This document shows, in pieces, positions 45,401 through 56,520 of a DNA stretch of 64,000 nt. The stretch comes from Trebouxia sp. TZW2008. Lineage: Eukaryota > Chlorophyta > Trebouxiophyceae > Trebouxiales > Trebouxiaceae. Each line of letters begins with the position of its first letter. Position 1 is the stretch's first letter. Location: contig BDIU01000127.1 of assembly GCA_002118135.1 (NCBI GenBank), positions 175,650-239,649 of the forward strand. The letters run 5' to 3'. A program made the translations under genes and the position numbers. The notes below the pieces were generated by a model, which worked only from the letters and a program-made list of their open reading frames with translations, made no database searches and was not told where the DNA came from.

Positions 45401-48400
45401 CTGGTCAGCGCTTAAATGTCCAGCTCGCCTCTGTCAGAGAAAAGACTGTTACAAATCATTGCTGTTGTGACAATCAGCCTCGCAACGCTGCTGGCAGACT
45501 CAAATCGAGCCAGAGCCGTGTCAAGACATGCATTTTGGCATGGCGCCTTGCCTTAGCTGTCCAGCTCACATCTGTCAGAAGAGACACTGTTGCAAACCTT
45601 GCCTGAAGTGACGGTCAGTCTCAAAAAGGCTGCCAGCAGTGTTGAAGTCAAGCAGACTCAGACCTAGCTAGAGCCGTGTCAAGACATGCCTTTTGGCACG
45701 GCGCCTTGCTAGCTTCAGTCAGCTTTGAATCTTCCCTGCGGCAGCTGAAGGCTGAGCCATGACTGAATTGTCTAGCAGTCAAAAGCAGCCAACAAGCGCT
45801 TGCCGTAGCTCCCATGCTTGCATCTGCCAGAGGATAGACTTTCACAAATCATGGCTGTTGTGAGGGTTAGCCTCGCAACGTTGTCAGCAGCGTTAAGTTC
45901 AAGCAGAACTCAGACCTAGCAAGAGCTGTGTCAAGACATGCATTTTGGCACGGCGCTTGCCAGCTTGAGTCAGCTTTGAATCTTCCCTGCGGCATCTGAA
46001 GGCTGAGCTATAAGTGCATTGTCCAGCAATCAAGGCAGCTGGTCAGCGCTTGCCCTAAATGTCCAGCTCACCTGTGCCAGAGAAGAGACTGTTACAAATC
46101 ATGGCTGTTGTGACGGTCAGCCTCGCAACGTTGCCAGCAGCATCAAGTTCAAATAGCCTCGAATCTTGCCAGAGCCGTGTCAAGACATGCATTTTGACAC
46201 GGCGCCTTGCCAGCTTGAGTCAGTCTTGGATATTACCTGTGGCGTATGCAGGCTGAGCCATGACTGGACTGTCTAGCAATCAAAGGCAGCTGTTCAGCGT
46301 TTGTCTCAAGTGACCAACAAGCATGTTGCTGTTGAAAGGCTCAACCAAGAAACATGTCAGCCATTCATGACATGGTAATCTGGGTGATGAGCCAGACAAG
46401 GCTGTTCATCTACCAGAGTTTGCATGGCACAAGAGAAATCATGATATTAATGCTTGATCATACGTTCCAGCATATGTGCCAGGTGTGTGGGGGCCAAGTC
46501 CTGTCTCGCCAGGCTGGCTTGTTCTGAGCATCACCATCAGGGCTTTTGCTGTTCCAACTGTTGCAGTTCAGGAAACCCAATCCTCCATATCTTGCCGGGC
46601 CGACCCTGGGGGCTTGGGCCCTTGACCTGACCAAACAGCATAACTTGAGGCAATTTACTGCTTTACATCCTGCCTGACATAATGATGTTACATGAGTGTA
46701 CTTCTCACTCAGTTGCCATAGGTGCTAAGTCATGCTGCATGTCTTTGGCCAACAGCCTTTGTGTTGCCTCAGCTGTGCTATTCAAGATGCGCATCTGCGT
46801 CTTGGAATGCTCAGTCCAGGCGCAAACAGCGCAGAGAATGCAGCCGATTGTACCGAAGTTGCTCTTGCTGTGTCTGGAGACAGCCCAGCAAGGGTCTGAT
46901 TGCAATGCATCAAGCAAGTCAAAAGCAGTTGAAATTTTTAGCAATGCATGTTAGATATTTCCAAGTGTCAAAATGCTCAGGTTGGTTGAACAGAATGGCT
47001 GGAGCCATGACCTGCTGATGTTTTGTCTGGATCTAGATACATCACGTACAGATGATACTCCATGCTGCAATTGCTGCAGATGATAGTGACAGCCAGTGTC
47101 AACAGCCAAATTCAAGGCCTGAGCATGTTTGCTCAAGGACAGCATTGATTGCCGTGCTTTCTAAAATTTCAAGCTGCTTCCAATTCTTGCGTTGCCGTAT
47201 ATAAAAGCCCTCAGTGGCTCACGGACGTATACAAAAACCCTCGTTGCCTCTATCAAGGCAACAGCAGCGCAAACCTTGCATATCAGGAACGGTGAGATGC
47301 TTTGCACTAAGTTGCAAGGTTTGTGCATGCTTCTGGACGAGGAAAGCCTTGCTGGAATAGCAATCAAACTGCAACGCTGTATATTTAGATTTCCAGATTG
47401 ATGATACCGTCAGAAAGAGCTGATGATGGATATGAAAAGGTGCTTTGTGCTCAGTACACTTTGTGTTTCAGGAGGGTCGTATGTCACAGATTTCAGAACC
47501 TTGCTAAACGTGATGGTTTCATGCCATTATGTGTTGATGACTGCACGATGCCCATGCCTGATGTCGTGAGGCAGAAGAACAGGGCATGGCCTGTTCAGCA
47601 GCCGTCAAATGGGCTCTCAAGTCCTTGGACACCTGCTTGCTGTCACTGTGCCGCTCAGTGCACTCAATCAAAGCAAGCAAGCTGCACTGGCAGTCACAGA
47701 GAAAGCAAAGGCAGATATCTGAGGGCGTGTTGAGAGCCCAGCAGTTGCTGATTGTTTCCAGCACATCGCCTCGTGATATCACATATGATGCACTTGGTGA
47801 CCAGCCACAGATGGCAATTAGCCCAACTGTGCAACAGCATTGTCAGCAGAGGCAGCACTATCTGTAGGGCTGCATGCAATTTGATGCTGGCCGTTCCAAT
47901 CATGCCAGGTTCCTCTCAAACCAGAGCCTCTGCAAGAGCATATCATCCCACATCAATTTTGCACACAGTAATTTACTTCCATGCATACTTGAGGCAGAAG
48001 GACTGGCAAGCCTTGAGTTCACTTGCCGAGGCGGTGTAAGACTTCTGCTTCAGTGCACATGGAGACACGCGCATCATGAACAAATCTGCCAGGTCAGGCA
48101 TCAGCAAAGGTGCCTTCTTTGTGGGCTAAAATTGTCAAATGCAACAGCATCAGCAACCCCAAATGCAGCTTCATGAAAGTGTGTCCTGCCATGATCAGAC
48201 ACGCTGGGTCTCGAACAGAAAGCGCCAATGCAGGAGCATACATCTCAAGCCTCAGTTCAGAATCAACAGATTCTGCCTAATGTATACATAGCATTTGCAG
48301 CAGTTGAAGCACACCAGCGGAAACACCACAAGCATTTGGTCTCATGCATGAGTGCTGCACGTGTCCAAACATCTGCTGGCATTGGCAGCCATACATTTGT

Positions 48401-50867
48401 GATCAGTCTCAACGTGAACGGCCCCTGTCATATCATCCACACTTTGCTTCAGTCAACAGTCTTGAGCAGGGTGTGCTGGAAAGCACCTTACGACCCCATG
48501 CAATGCTCTCAGGGAGGGCTGATGTGGCCAGCGTATGCCGTTTGCCATCCACTGTGATCAGCATAGTGTTTCAGAAGTATGCTGCAAGTTTTCCCAACTG
48601 TGAAACTCCGTTGGGCTTACTCTATCAATCAATCATATTTACACCAGAATATCTAGACTTCTGACTGTATGCTTAGGCAACAAGATTTTGAAGTAGCAAA
48701 CATCGCGTGCAGGTTGAATTGTAGCCGACACCATTTGGAAGGCCTTACCTCAACATCACCCACTTTTTTATTGCTCTTACGCAAACTTGCCACAGTTGTT
48801 TTGCAGCTGTAGCATCTATGCTTTATCAGAGCTCTGGATGCTCTGTCAAAGAACGGATTGCTAGTGTTCCAAATTCACTGTAATTAACTGTGCAAGGATG
48901 CTGCATTTCCTGGCTGCAAGGTGAATTACAACACTAAGAGGTGCCCACACTTGACTTCCTGCAGCTTTACTTGAATATGGCAGGCGCTTGTTGACACTTA
49001 CTGCAAACCACTTCTGTCACAAGGAAGGGTTATGGCTGAGCAGGCCAGGAACAACATTCAGTGTGCTGCAGTTGCTGATGCTAACGTCAGGTACTTTGCA
49101 AGTAACGTAATTTGCAAAAGGCATAGCTGCTTAGGGTCTGGATCCGGCAAGGTTGTTGATAATGCATATGGTTTTATGTATAGTGTAAGAGTTGCATGTA
49201 GCCTTGACAAGTGAAACAGAGGCCTCATGGTACACTTGCATCAAGTATGGATAAGGTCAGCATATTCATCAATTTTACCAGAATGCAGAATCCAGCAGAT
49301 TATGCCTGATGCCTGATCATACACAGCACGTGCAACGGAACAGGTGTAACACATGACATCAGAGATTAGAAGCTTTTCTGATCAAAGCCATGTTTATCTC
49401 ACTTGTTTGAATGTCGGCTGGCATTGCCAGTCATCACTATCAGCCACCACGCAGGGTTGCTGTCATATCATTTGTTTCAGGCAGGACTCCTGAGTGGGGC
49501 ATAGACCTTTTTCACAACCTGCATTGCCTGTAACGACATGTCCATGCTTGCTGTGACCAATGTTTAACAGCACCTCGAGGTTATCTTTCAAAGTCTCAAA
49601 CTTGCTGCTGTGTTCAGCACACTGCTGTTGCCTTGCACTGTGACCAGTGTGGTGCCGCATGAGTATGCCAGAAATGCTGCTGAGAATTGTGGCACCTTGT
49701 GTTGCACCACACTGGTCATCTGCTTCCTCTGCATTGCAGGGATGTTGGCAATTGCAGCTGAGTGCTTACAGACATTTTGCCCAAACAAGCAAATGTCTTT
49801 TTATTGAACACAGCGTCATGCAGGTTGCACCCCTATAATCACTTGATGTGAAAGGACTGCGTTACTGCAACCTGACCTTTGTCAAACCCCCTACAGTTGG
49901 GATCTGAGGCGTGGGGTGTGCGAGCTGCGCCAAACATACGTTGGATTTGCTGGATCTAGCATGTGCAGTCTATGTTTCCCAGCAGTCCCGTCAGCATCTG
50001 TGTTGGGTGGCTCAAAGATCAACCTGCGCATGCTATGCATGTTCAACGCGCATGTGCAAAGGCCCACAGAGCTGCCCCGACAGATCAGACATAGGCTGAA
50101 TACACCACCACCAGTGTGTGTCCTTGTTTGGTGCGCTCACAATTGTTGTTTTGGACAAGCCAGGAATGCTTTGCCCTGATTCTTGACCCAATCAGCAGAA
50201 GTCAGGGCGACATCACTTATTGAGCATGGCTTCAGTCTTCTTCTGCAGGGAGGAACGTTGACACACATACGGACTATGGAGCAGGGTGTGGGTCTGTCAC
50301 TGTTGCTCTCTGCGGAAGCAGATTGAGGCAATCCTCAATACATGGTGTGGGTAGCTGAGGCAGCTGTGTCTTGATTGTCTTAGCTCATCAGCTGATCAGA
50401 GGCTGCCTCTGGGGCATTCATGTTGGGCTCACCAGTGTGTATAGGTGCTTCTTTAGCTGAACTGAATGCTGGTCCCGCTATACAACAGTTCTGGACTGAC
50501 ATTATTGTAAGGATCTGCCAGAAGCTGAAGATTCACGTGCACATACACACAAGCCGCTGAGAATTGCCAGCATCACCCTCCTGAACATGCGTCAAACTGG
50601 TGCACAAAAGTCACAACACTCAGTCAAGTCCAGCATCACCTGCATGTGTGTGCATTGCTGAGGCCCCTGGTGTGGCCCAGGACAGTGAATAAATTGATTG
50701 ATTTGTTGTTGATTTTGCAGGCGTATGGCAACAACTTCAGGCTTCCAGATGGAACCGTGTACGTGAACAGCACCATCAGAGCAGCTCCTGGAGCCCCTCA
50801 CTTGACTGGTAGCACAGAGGAGATTGAGACCTTGAGGCCCCGCTCACCACCCCCTGTGCGCCATTGA
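39402..50867 (+). CDS. METTL14: METTL14/MTB-type m6A methyltransferase subunit (5' end uncertain)
   Basis: Partner of METTL3/MTA in the nuclear mRNA N6-adenosine methyltransferase. Exons found: 39402-39578, 39698-39734, 39920-40021, 40575-40792, 41141-41236, 41660-41853, 42270-42426, 42890-43052, 43563-43660 and 50721-50867. Phases agree, giving at least 462 residues. A Gly/Met-rich N-terminal region precedes [20 protein letters not shown]. Then come [97 protein letters not shown] and a plant-like C-terminus [23 protein letters not shown] (41726-41737) is kept, as in plant MTB, unlike the EPPL of human METTL14. Intron 5 begins with GC (41237-41238). The last intron is 7,060 bp. No ATG precedes the first exon in frame, so an upstream exon is missing. 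Confidence 0.93.
40110..40170 (+). repeat. downstream copy of METTL14 exon 3 end
   Basis: GATGGGTTTTGACATGCCGC then AAGGTCTACAG repeats the exon 3 end and its donor (ATGGGGTTTGATATGCCACA then AGGTCTGCAG, ending 40021) about 137 bp downstream. Downstream sequence with TTGTGCTACTG also repeats. Confidence 0.82.
40430..40512 (+). repeat. decayed upstream copy of METTL14 exon 4 start
   Basis: It reads [20 protein letters not shown] and ends at TGA after VPQ. The real exon at 40575 reads [20 protein letters not shown]. The acceptor is altered. Confidence 0.85.
41537..41610 (+). repeat. decayed upstream copy of METTL14 exon 6 start
   Basis: [17 protein letters not shown] mirrors [17 protein letters not shown] of the real exon (41660). 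No acceptor AG is found at the homologous position. The spacing is about 115 bp. Confidence 0.78.
42711..42870 (+). repeat. upstream near-copy of METTL14 exon 8
   Basis: It starts after CATGCAG with [20 protein letters not shown], against [20 protein letters not shown] in the real exon (42890). It continues about 50 codons to KKPDELYQ, then loses homology and meets TGA. The acceptor is intact but there is no donor. Spacing is 179 bp and identity is very high, so it is recent. Confidence 0.92.
43661..43950 (+). repeat. donor-side copies of METTL14 exon 9
   Basis: The junction (T)CAGGTCAGCTGCTTCTATTT with TTGCTTATTCC recurs as CATCAGGTCAGCTGCTGTTC with TGCTTATAATG near 43815. It recurs again as GCCTCAGGTCAGCTTCAACC with TGCTTATACATGG near 43891. 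Each keeps a usable GTCAGC donor. Confidence 0.8.
44360..44760 (+). repeat. tandem repeat, about 164 bp period
   Basis: GGCTGAGCCACAG(T/C)TGCACAAG at 44404 and 44567, and a diverged GGCTGAGTCACAATTG at 44732. Shared flanks include GTCTGTNAGGCAGTCTG and CAGCTGTGTNTC. Inside METTL14 intron 9. Confidence 0.8.
44780..45100 (+). repeat. tandem duplication, about 209 bp period
   Basis: GCTGTCTTCAGCTGGCAGCT followed by TCTG and CTGTGCCTCA-like sequence occurs at 44792 and 45001. Both are followed by an AAGTGGA/AGGTGGA element. Inside METTL14 intron 9. Confidence 0.75.
45230..46290 (+). repeat. tandem array, about 250 bp period
   Basis: GTGTCAAGACATGC recurs at about 45518, 45676, 45928 and 46177. 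It is usually followed by CATTTTGGCACGGCGCC, GCCAGCTTGAGTCAG, AATCTTCCCTGCGGC and GGCTGAGC. About four to five diverged units form a satellite-like block inside METTL14 intron 9. Confidence 0.85.
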
Positions 50868-50869
50868 TC

Positions 50870-51145
50870 TGATTCAAGCAGCCAATTGAGACTAAGCAGT
50901 ATCCTCAAGGCAGCTGAGCTCATCAAATGCCGGCAGCAAATTGAGTCAAGGCAGCTGATTGTACCAAGGCAGCTCATCACTCCCCGTGCAACATTGATTG
51001 AGTCAAGGCAGCTGATTGAACAGACGCAGCGGCCCCTGTGCAGCACCGAATTGAGAGCAGATGGTTGCGTCAAGGCAGCTGATTGGGTCACAACAGGTGT
51101 TTGATTCGGTTCAGTTCAGTCAACTGGGCTGAGGCAGCTGATATC
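50870..51145 (+). repeat. minisatellite downstream of METTL14 stop
   Basis: GAGTCAAGGCAGCTGATTG-type units occur five to six times at irregular 25-60 bp spacing (for example near 50943, 51001 and 51069). The CCCCNGTGC element shared with the last METTL14 codons recurs near 50980 and 51033. The array may have grown from the 3' end of the gene. Confidence 0.75.
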
Positions 51146-52689
51146 CATCAGAGGTTGCCTCAGAGTTGCAATGCAAGACTGGCTGATTCAGCGCAGAGAC
51201 TGCTGCTTAGGCTGATCTTCTGCATCAGGCATTGCACTTGACTGGCAGGCTTTCAGGATGGCTTTGGGTGCGAAGGCTATCACTGTGTGGATTTGTGACG
51301 TGGTAGTGCTTTTCTGAAAGGCCTCGTAGGCAAATATGGACACAGCCAAGCACCATTGCTGTTCAGCAGCCTGCTGCAAGCATACCACATGCACATCACA
51401 TGGGCATTCAGCAAGGGCATTGTCCATGGACTATGTCCTGTGCCCATTCACATTCTCAAATTCTTGAGAGACATCAGCAACAAGCGTACAAGCACCTGCC
51501 TATAGCTTCCTGCCACAGCTGTACAGCAATATCCAACATTTTTGGGTACCCCGAAGACAGAAAATGAACCCTACTGACATCATAGACATATGTGAAACAG
51601 ATGTGCTCAGCTGTTATGACATCTTTGTAACAGTGTTTGATGATGTATGATGCTGCTATGAGCATGGCCTTTCCCAGATGTATCTTTCCTGGGTTGACCT
51701 GTTGTTTTGGCGCTATTGTATATGAAAGCTTTATGTGTCAGGCAGGAGGCTTGCTTTGCGCTGAAGGTCTTGCAGTCTTTGTGTTTTGGCAGCACGTTGC
51801 AGCACAGCTCATGCCACAAGCCCCATGCCGATGTTCATTTATTGTTTACACAGTGCAGCTGCTGTAAATGTGTCTATGCCACAAGTTTTGGATCCAGCAA
51901 CGGTAGCATTGGTGGCCCAGGGGCATGAAGGGCTTGAGGATTGCAGTGCTTGAAAGCGCAGTTGCAAAGCGTTCAAGGACCCTCAAAGCCTTCTGACAAC
52001 ATTTAAGCTTGTCAAAATTCCTGCAGCTGGTCTTACAACAGCAGAGGTCCCAGGCATCCATGCACAGTCTGCACAACTAATGATGCCATGACTGATGTAC
52101 AAAGGTGAGCTGGCTTGGATTTGGCGTTTGTGCTGTTCACACAAGCTGAGAAGTACTTGATCGCAAGTCGCAAAGGATGTGCATTGGCACGCTCATGAAA
52201 ACTGATTTCATCTGACTGTACTGTCAACAAACATTTATGCATCACTGTCCATTTGTGGCAAAATTGCGCAGCAAGCTCCCAATATATTCCATATCTGGAC
52301 TTGTGATGTCTGTATCTCCATGCAGCCTTGCCTAGTCATTTACTTTGCTTCTGCTGCATCAGTGTTGCTGACAAGAACCCCTGAGCAGTCTGCTTGCTGT
52401 TGATTGCAATGCCAAGTTCTTGGCATATACTCTATCACTCCACGTTTTTTGCCACTTGTTTCCTGTCGCATGCTTTGTCCAACATGCTCATGACGCTGTG
52501 TCAGGGAGAAGTCAAGTGACCTGGTCTCAAGACGCAATGCAGAACCTCAGCATGACTGGAACGATATGTTGTGCCCAACCAGTAATGGACCATCAAGGTA
52601 TGCCTACTCAACATTTCAACTGCGCGCCTTGCAATCATTATGGCAAAATCCTTTTACATCCATAAGCTTTTCAAAGATTTTCCAGTTTT

Positions 52690-53900
52690 GAGAGTCTGGG
52701 TTCAGGCTCCCCAAGAATTTTGGGCTGAGAATGGCAGCAGTCATTCTAACCCAAACCTCTTTGGTGAACTTGAGCTATCCTCTCCCAGGTCAGAATCTTT
52801 GACAGAGCTGTTGGTAACTTTAGTTGCACGGCATCAGGCACTCTCAGGTTGACTGCCACAGACGTATACACAAGAATTGTACAAACAACTGTGCATCAAA
52901 GACATGAGTCAGGTCTGATTTTCTCCAGATTTGGACAGGGAAAAGGCTTAGCCATGGCATCAATGCATCGTACCAGTGCAATGCAAGATGCCATGGAAAT
53001 GCTGTTTCCCCAAGTTTGCCATATGCAGATTCACTGGAGCACTTGCAGCTATATGCTGTGACATGTCATATAAAGATTGTAGAGACATGCATAGCAGTCA
53101 TTCACAACATTCACAACTGCCCTTCTCAACAAGAAATGGCTATCCTGGTTAGCTTTGAGCTTAGCAATGGCCACGGCAGCAGTTCTTCTCACATTCATCA
53201 GCTTTCTTAAGGAAACTGGGATTCAGGCTCTCCAAGAAGTTCAGGGTTGGAATGGCAGCAGCCATTCTGTCCCTGCATGTCTTGCGGGAATCTGAGCTCT
53301 GAGGTCAGTAGCAAGGATCCTTGAGAAAGCTCGCGGTGAGTTGAGCTGCATGACATCAGGTGCCTGTAAGTTGGCTGCCAAAGACGTGCACACGACAATC
53401 CTTCAAACAGCTGTGCACCAAAGGTGTGAATTATGTCTGTGACTTCAAGATCTGGAGAGGAGAAAAACTTGGCTATGGTATTGCTGGGTTGTTACAGGTT
53501 GAGCGCAACACGCCATGCGTTTTCCCGCCCATGCTGTATGCAGGTTCATCCAGTCACTTGCAGCAGCAACATGCCTTCTGAGGGGAATGCTGGGTCAGCA
53601 CTGAGATCTTGGTTCACGCTATTCAAGAAGTTCAGGATTGAAGTGGCAGCAGCCATTCTCACTCTCAGCTTAACAAGGGGTTCTGAGCACTGAGGTCTGA
53701 GATCAGGCTCCCCAAGAAGTTCAGGGTTAGAATGGCAGCAGTCATTCTCACCCTGTGCTTTTTTTGAGGACCTGAGATCTGCTCTCTCAAGTCTGGTTCT
53801 CTAACAAAGCACATGGTGAGTTCAATCGCACGGCATCAAGCACTCCAAGCTTGACTGCTGATCACATGCACACCAAGTTTACTCAGACAGCTATGCATCT
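52690..53900 (+). repeat. tandem repeat, about 500 bp period
   Basis: TTCAGGCTC(C/T)CCAAGAA and the following GGCAGCAG(T/C)CATTCT recur at about 52699, 53219 and 53701, with a partial unit near 53612. Later parts (GCACGGCATCA(G/A)GCACTC, GACTGC...CACA) also recur. Three diverged units. Confidence 0.8.
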
Positions 53901-54339
53901 GGCATGAGAAAGCCACAGTAGGCAGGGCAAGCTGCTCTTGGAGGAGCCTAGCTCAAAGCCAACAGAACAGCTTAGCTCCTTCAGACGCTCCAGGGCATCA
54001 GCTCATGCTTGCTTTTGCATCTTGTTGGCGACAGTCAGCAGCAGCAATTACACGTGCTTGATGACACTGTGTTGGCGGTTGTGTCATACTTCAGTCAACT
54101 GCTGCTGAGATTGGAGGTCAACAGACACCTCAAGTGATCTTCTGACATTGCTGACGAGGGCAACCATGAAAGGCCATTCAGGCAGGCGTGGCACTGTAGC
54201 ATTGCTGTTTGACATAATCTGTTGACCAAGGGATTCAATCACTCAAAATGATGGTCCAAGACAAGGCTCAGCGCGTCATTCCATTTCATGAGCAGTTGTG
54301 TCCATCCTGTGATGTTTTGAGCCTTGAAACAAAAATCCA

Positions 54340-54890
54340 AGCAATCACTGTAGCTGGGCACCCCCTAAAACCAGGCGCCTGGGCTTGCCTTTGGCTGAGA
54401 AATGCTTCCCTGAACAGCATTGTCACTGAGTCCTTGACAGAATGGTGAAGCCTGCATCTGATCAAGAGGACGTGGCAGGCACATTGAGGGGCAGCCAGGG
54501 TTAAGACAGTGGATTGAGACACTTGCTTCCATCCCATTGGCTTTGCCCCACCTGCTACCCTTTGAGACTGCTGGCCTCTTGACTGCTGACGGCACTGCCA
54601 CATTGGCAGGGGCCCCAGGCAAGCTCTTCTTGCAGCTAGGCGCCTCTCAACAGCATGGTGCCTGGGCTTGCGTACGACCAGTCTGGCCAAGAAATGATTG
54701 CCTCAATAGGGTCTGCATGAACTCCTTGACAAATGGGGAAGCCTGCATCTGCTCAACAGGATATGGCAGGCACATTGTTCAAGGGGCAGCCAGGGTCATG
54801 ACATTGGGTTGAAGCATTTGCTTTCATTCCAGAGGGTCTTGCCCTGGCTATCACCCTTTGATTCTGCTAGCTGTCTACTGGCGATCACGC
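54340..54890 (+). repeat. tandem duplication, about 283 bp period
   Basis: GCCTGGGCTTGC at 54377 and 54660. Each is followed by an AGAAATG element, CTCCTTGACA/GTCCTTGACAGA, AAGCCTGCATCTG, GGCAGGCACATTG and GGGGCAGCCAGGGT. Two diverged units. Confidence 0.82.
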
Positions 54891-56370
54891 CATGGCAATG
54901 CTGTACCTGTGAAAACAAATGTCGCAAGAGTTGTTTGCATACATCTACTGGCGACAGCGCTACCTTTGTGTAAGATTAATGCAGACAGCCTTGTTGTTGG
55001 AGAAGGGGGTCTAGCAAGTGGCTTACAACACATACAGTTTATGCTTGTGATGTCGCGCAAGCCCAGCAAAGCCATGCTTCAGTCTGTTGTGCTTTCTTCT
55101 CAGTTCTGTGCCACTCTTTTGCTGCAGTTGCACACATGGACAGCAGTGGTGCGCATCATTATGTTTTGTTGCTGATGTTTGCATTTCTGTTGCAGTTGTT
55201 CAGCCACTTCTACTTGATGGGTTGACCACTGACTGCTGCCCGGCATAGCATTGTCTACATATCAGCTGTGGCCAAGATGATTTTGCGTAACCTGGCATCA
55301 TGGAAGTAAGCATGGGTGTTGTGAACTTGTGAATGTGAAACCCCTTGTTGGTGCCACGCTTGGGTGGTGCCATGTTTACATTGCAGAGCCCGCAGTTTTG
55401 ACTGTGCTTAAAATGTGTCAAGTGCACTCCACACTGCTCCCAGGCTCAGCAATGTATGCGCTGCACTGACATCATGTCATGAAGTTGTTGCCTTGATTCA
55501 TGCCGGGATGGCTGCTGCAAAGCTCAGCAACTGCAGCTTGCAATCTGTGGATGCTTGCATCCACCTTGCCCTGCTAGCTTCTTGGTCCTAGCCTTGAAGC
55601 GACAGGCCTTCACCTGTCCCACCGGTCTCCATTGTGCTGACAGTCTTGGAAGCTCACAAAAGATGTGATCAGGCACGCTCTCACAATCAGAAGATGGCTT
55701 CAAAAGAGCAAGGTCATCACTGCCTGCAAGGGAGGGAATACATGGCTCTCTTGCTTCATTGATGTTGCCTGTGCAACAGCACTGGCATGCTCTTTCTGTG
55801 ATACATCTCAATGCCAGTGATGGTCCTCATCTTCAATGCTGTCTTGCTGCTGGTGCCATTCTGCTGCAACAGTAGAGTGCTGCGGTAACAATTGCAATGT
55901 GCAGTCAACTTGGTATCTGAAGCCTGAACACCAGCAATGTGGCTGGATGTCAGCTTTGAGATATTGTTGGCTGCGCACAGCGTAAGTGCAGCACTATTTT
56001 GTTTGGCAGACTGCACACAGCAACAATTGGCTCTGAAGACAAATTTTATGTGTGTGCTCAACACTGCTGCAGCCTTGCAAGAGATCTTGATGACAATGTT
56101 TGTGTTGCACGGCTAGATGATTAGGAGACAAATTTGGATGCAGCATAATAGGTGCAAGATCTTCATAGCAGAGCTGGGCAACGCTACAGATGTAGCTCCT
56201 TGGGTAGCATACTGACATAGTTTCATGCAGTTGGTGCTGCCAAAAGGTTTTATGGACATTTCTAGCCATGAGCATGCGTCTAGCCATGAGCTGTGTGGTT
56301 GAGCTTGACCCTCAGTCCAACACTCTGGCTTCTTGAAACGGCAAGCTTGCCGCTTCTGTCGTCTCTTTCT

Positions 56371-56520
56371 GCATGAGTAAGCTGCCAAATGCTACTGCTG
56401 TCAAGAAGGGCTCAAGAGAGGTACAAGAGCAGGCAAACGGCTGCTGACCAAACTCCAGCAGAGGCAGGCAAGTTCCAAAATGCTTGTTGACTAGGGCTTG
56501 GCAGCCTTTGGCAGGGCTGT
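56371..56520 (+). repeat. dispersed repeat, copy 1
   Basis: Starts GCATGAGTAAGCT and includes GCTACTGCTGT, GAAGGGCTCAAGAGAG, CTCCAGCAGAGGCAG and a TTAGGGCTNGGCAG-like block. The same order of blocks is found at 60779-60930. The same orientation suggests duplication of a longer piece now mostly eroded. Confidence 0.8.

Larger units (their letters stand above)
43661..50720 (+). other. 7.06 kb last intron of the METTL14-like gene
   Basis: By far the longest intron in the window. It is bounded by CAG|GTCAGC and TTTTGCAG|GCG. It contains donor-side copies of exon 9 (43.7-43.95 kb), three families of tandem repeat (44.2-46.3 kb) and about 4.4 kb of unstructured sequence with only short open frames. 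No nested gene is recognisable. Confidence 0.85.

Noticed and set aside
45230..46290. CRISPR-like array
   Set aside because: The units are about 250 bp, diverged throughout, without short identical repeats and unique spacers, in a eukaryotic intron.
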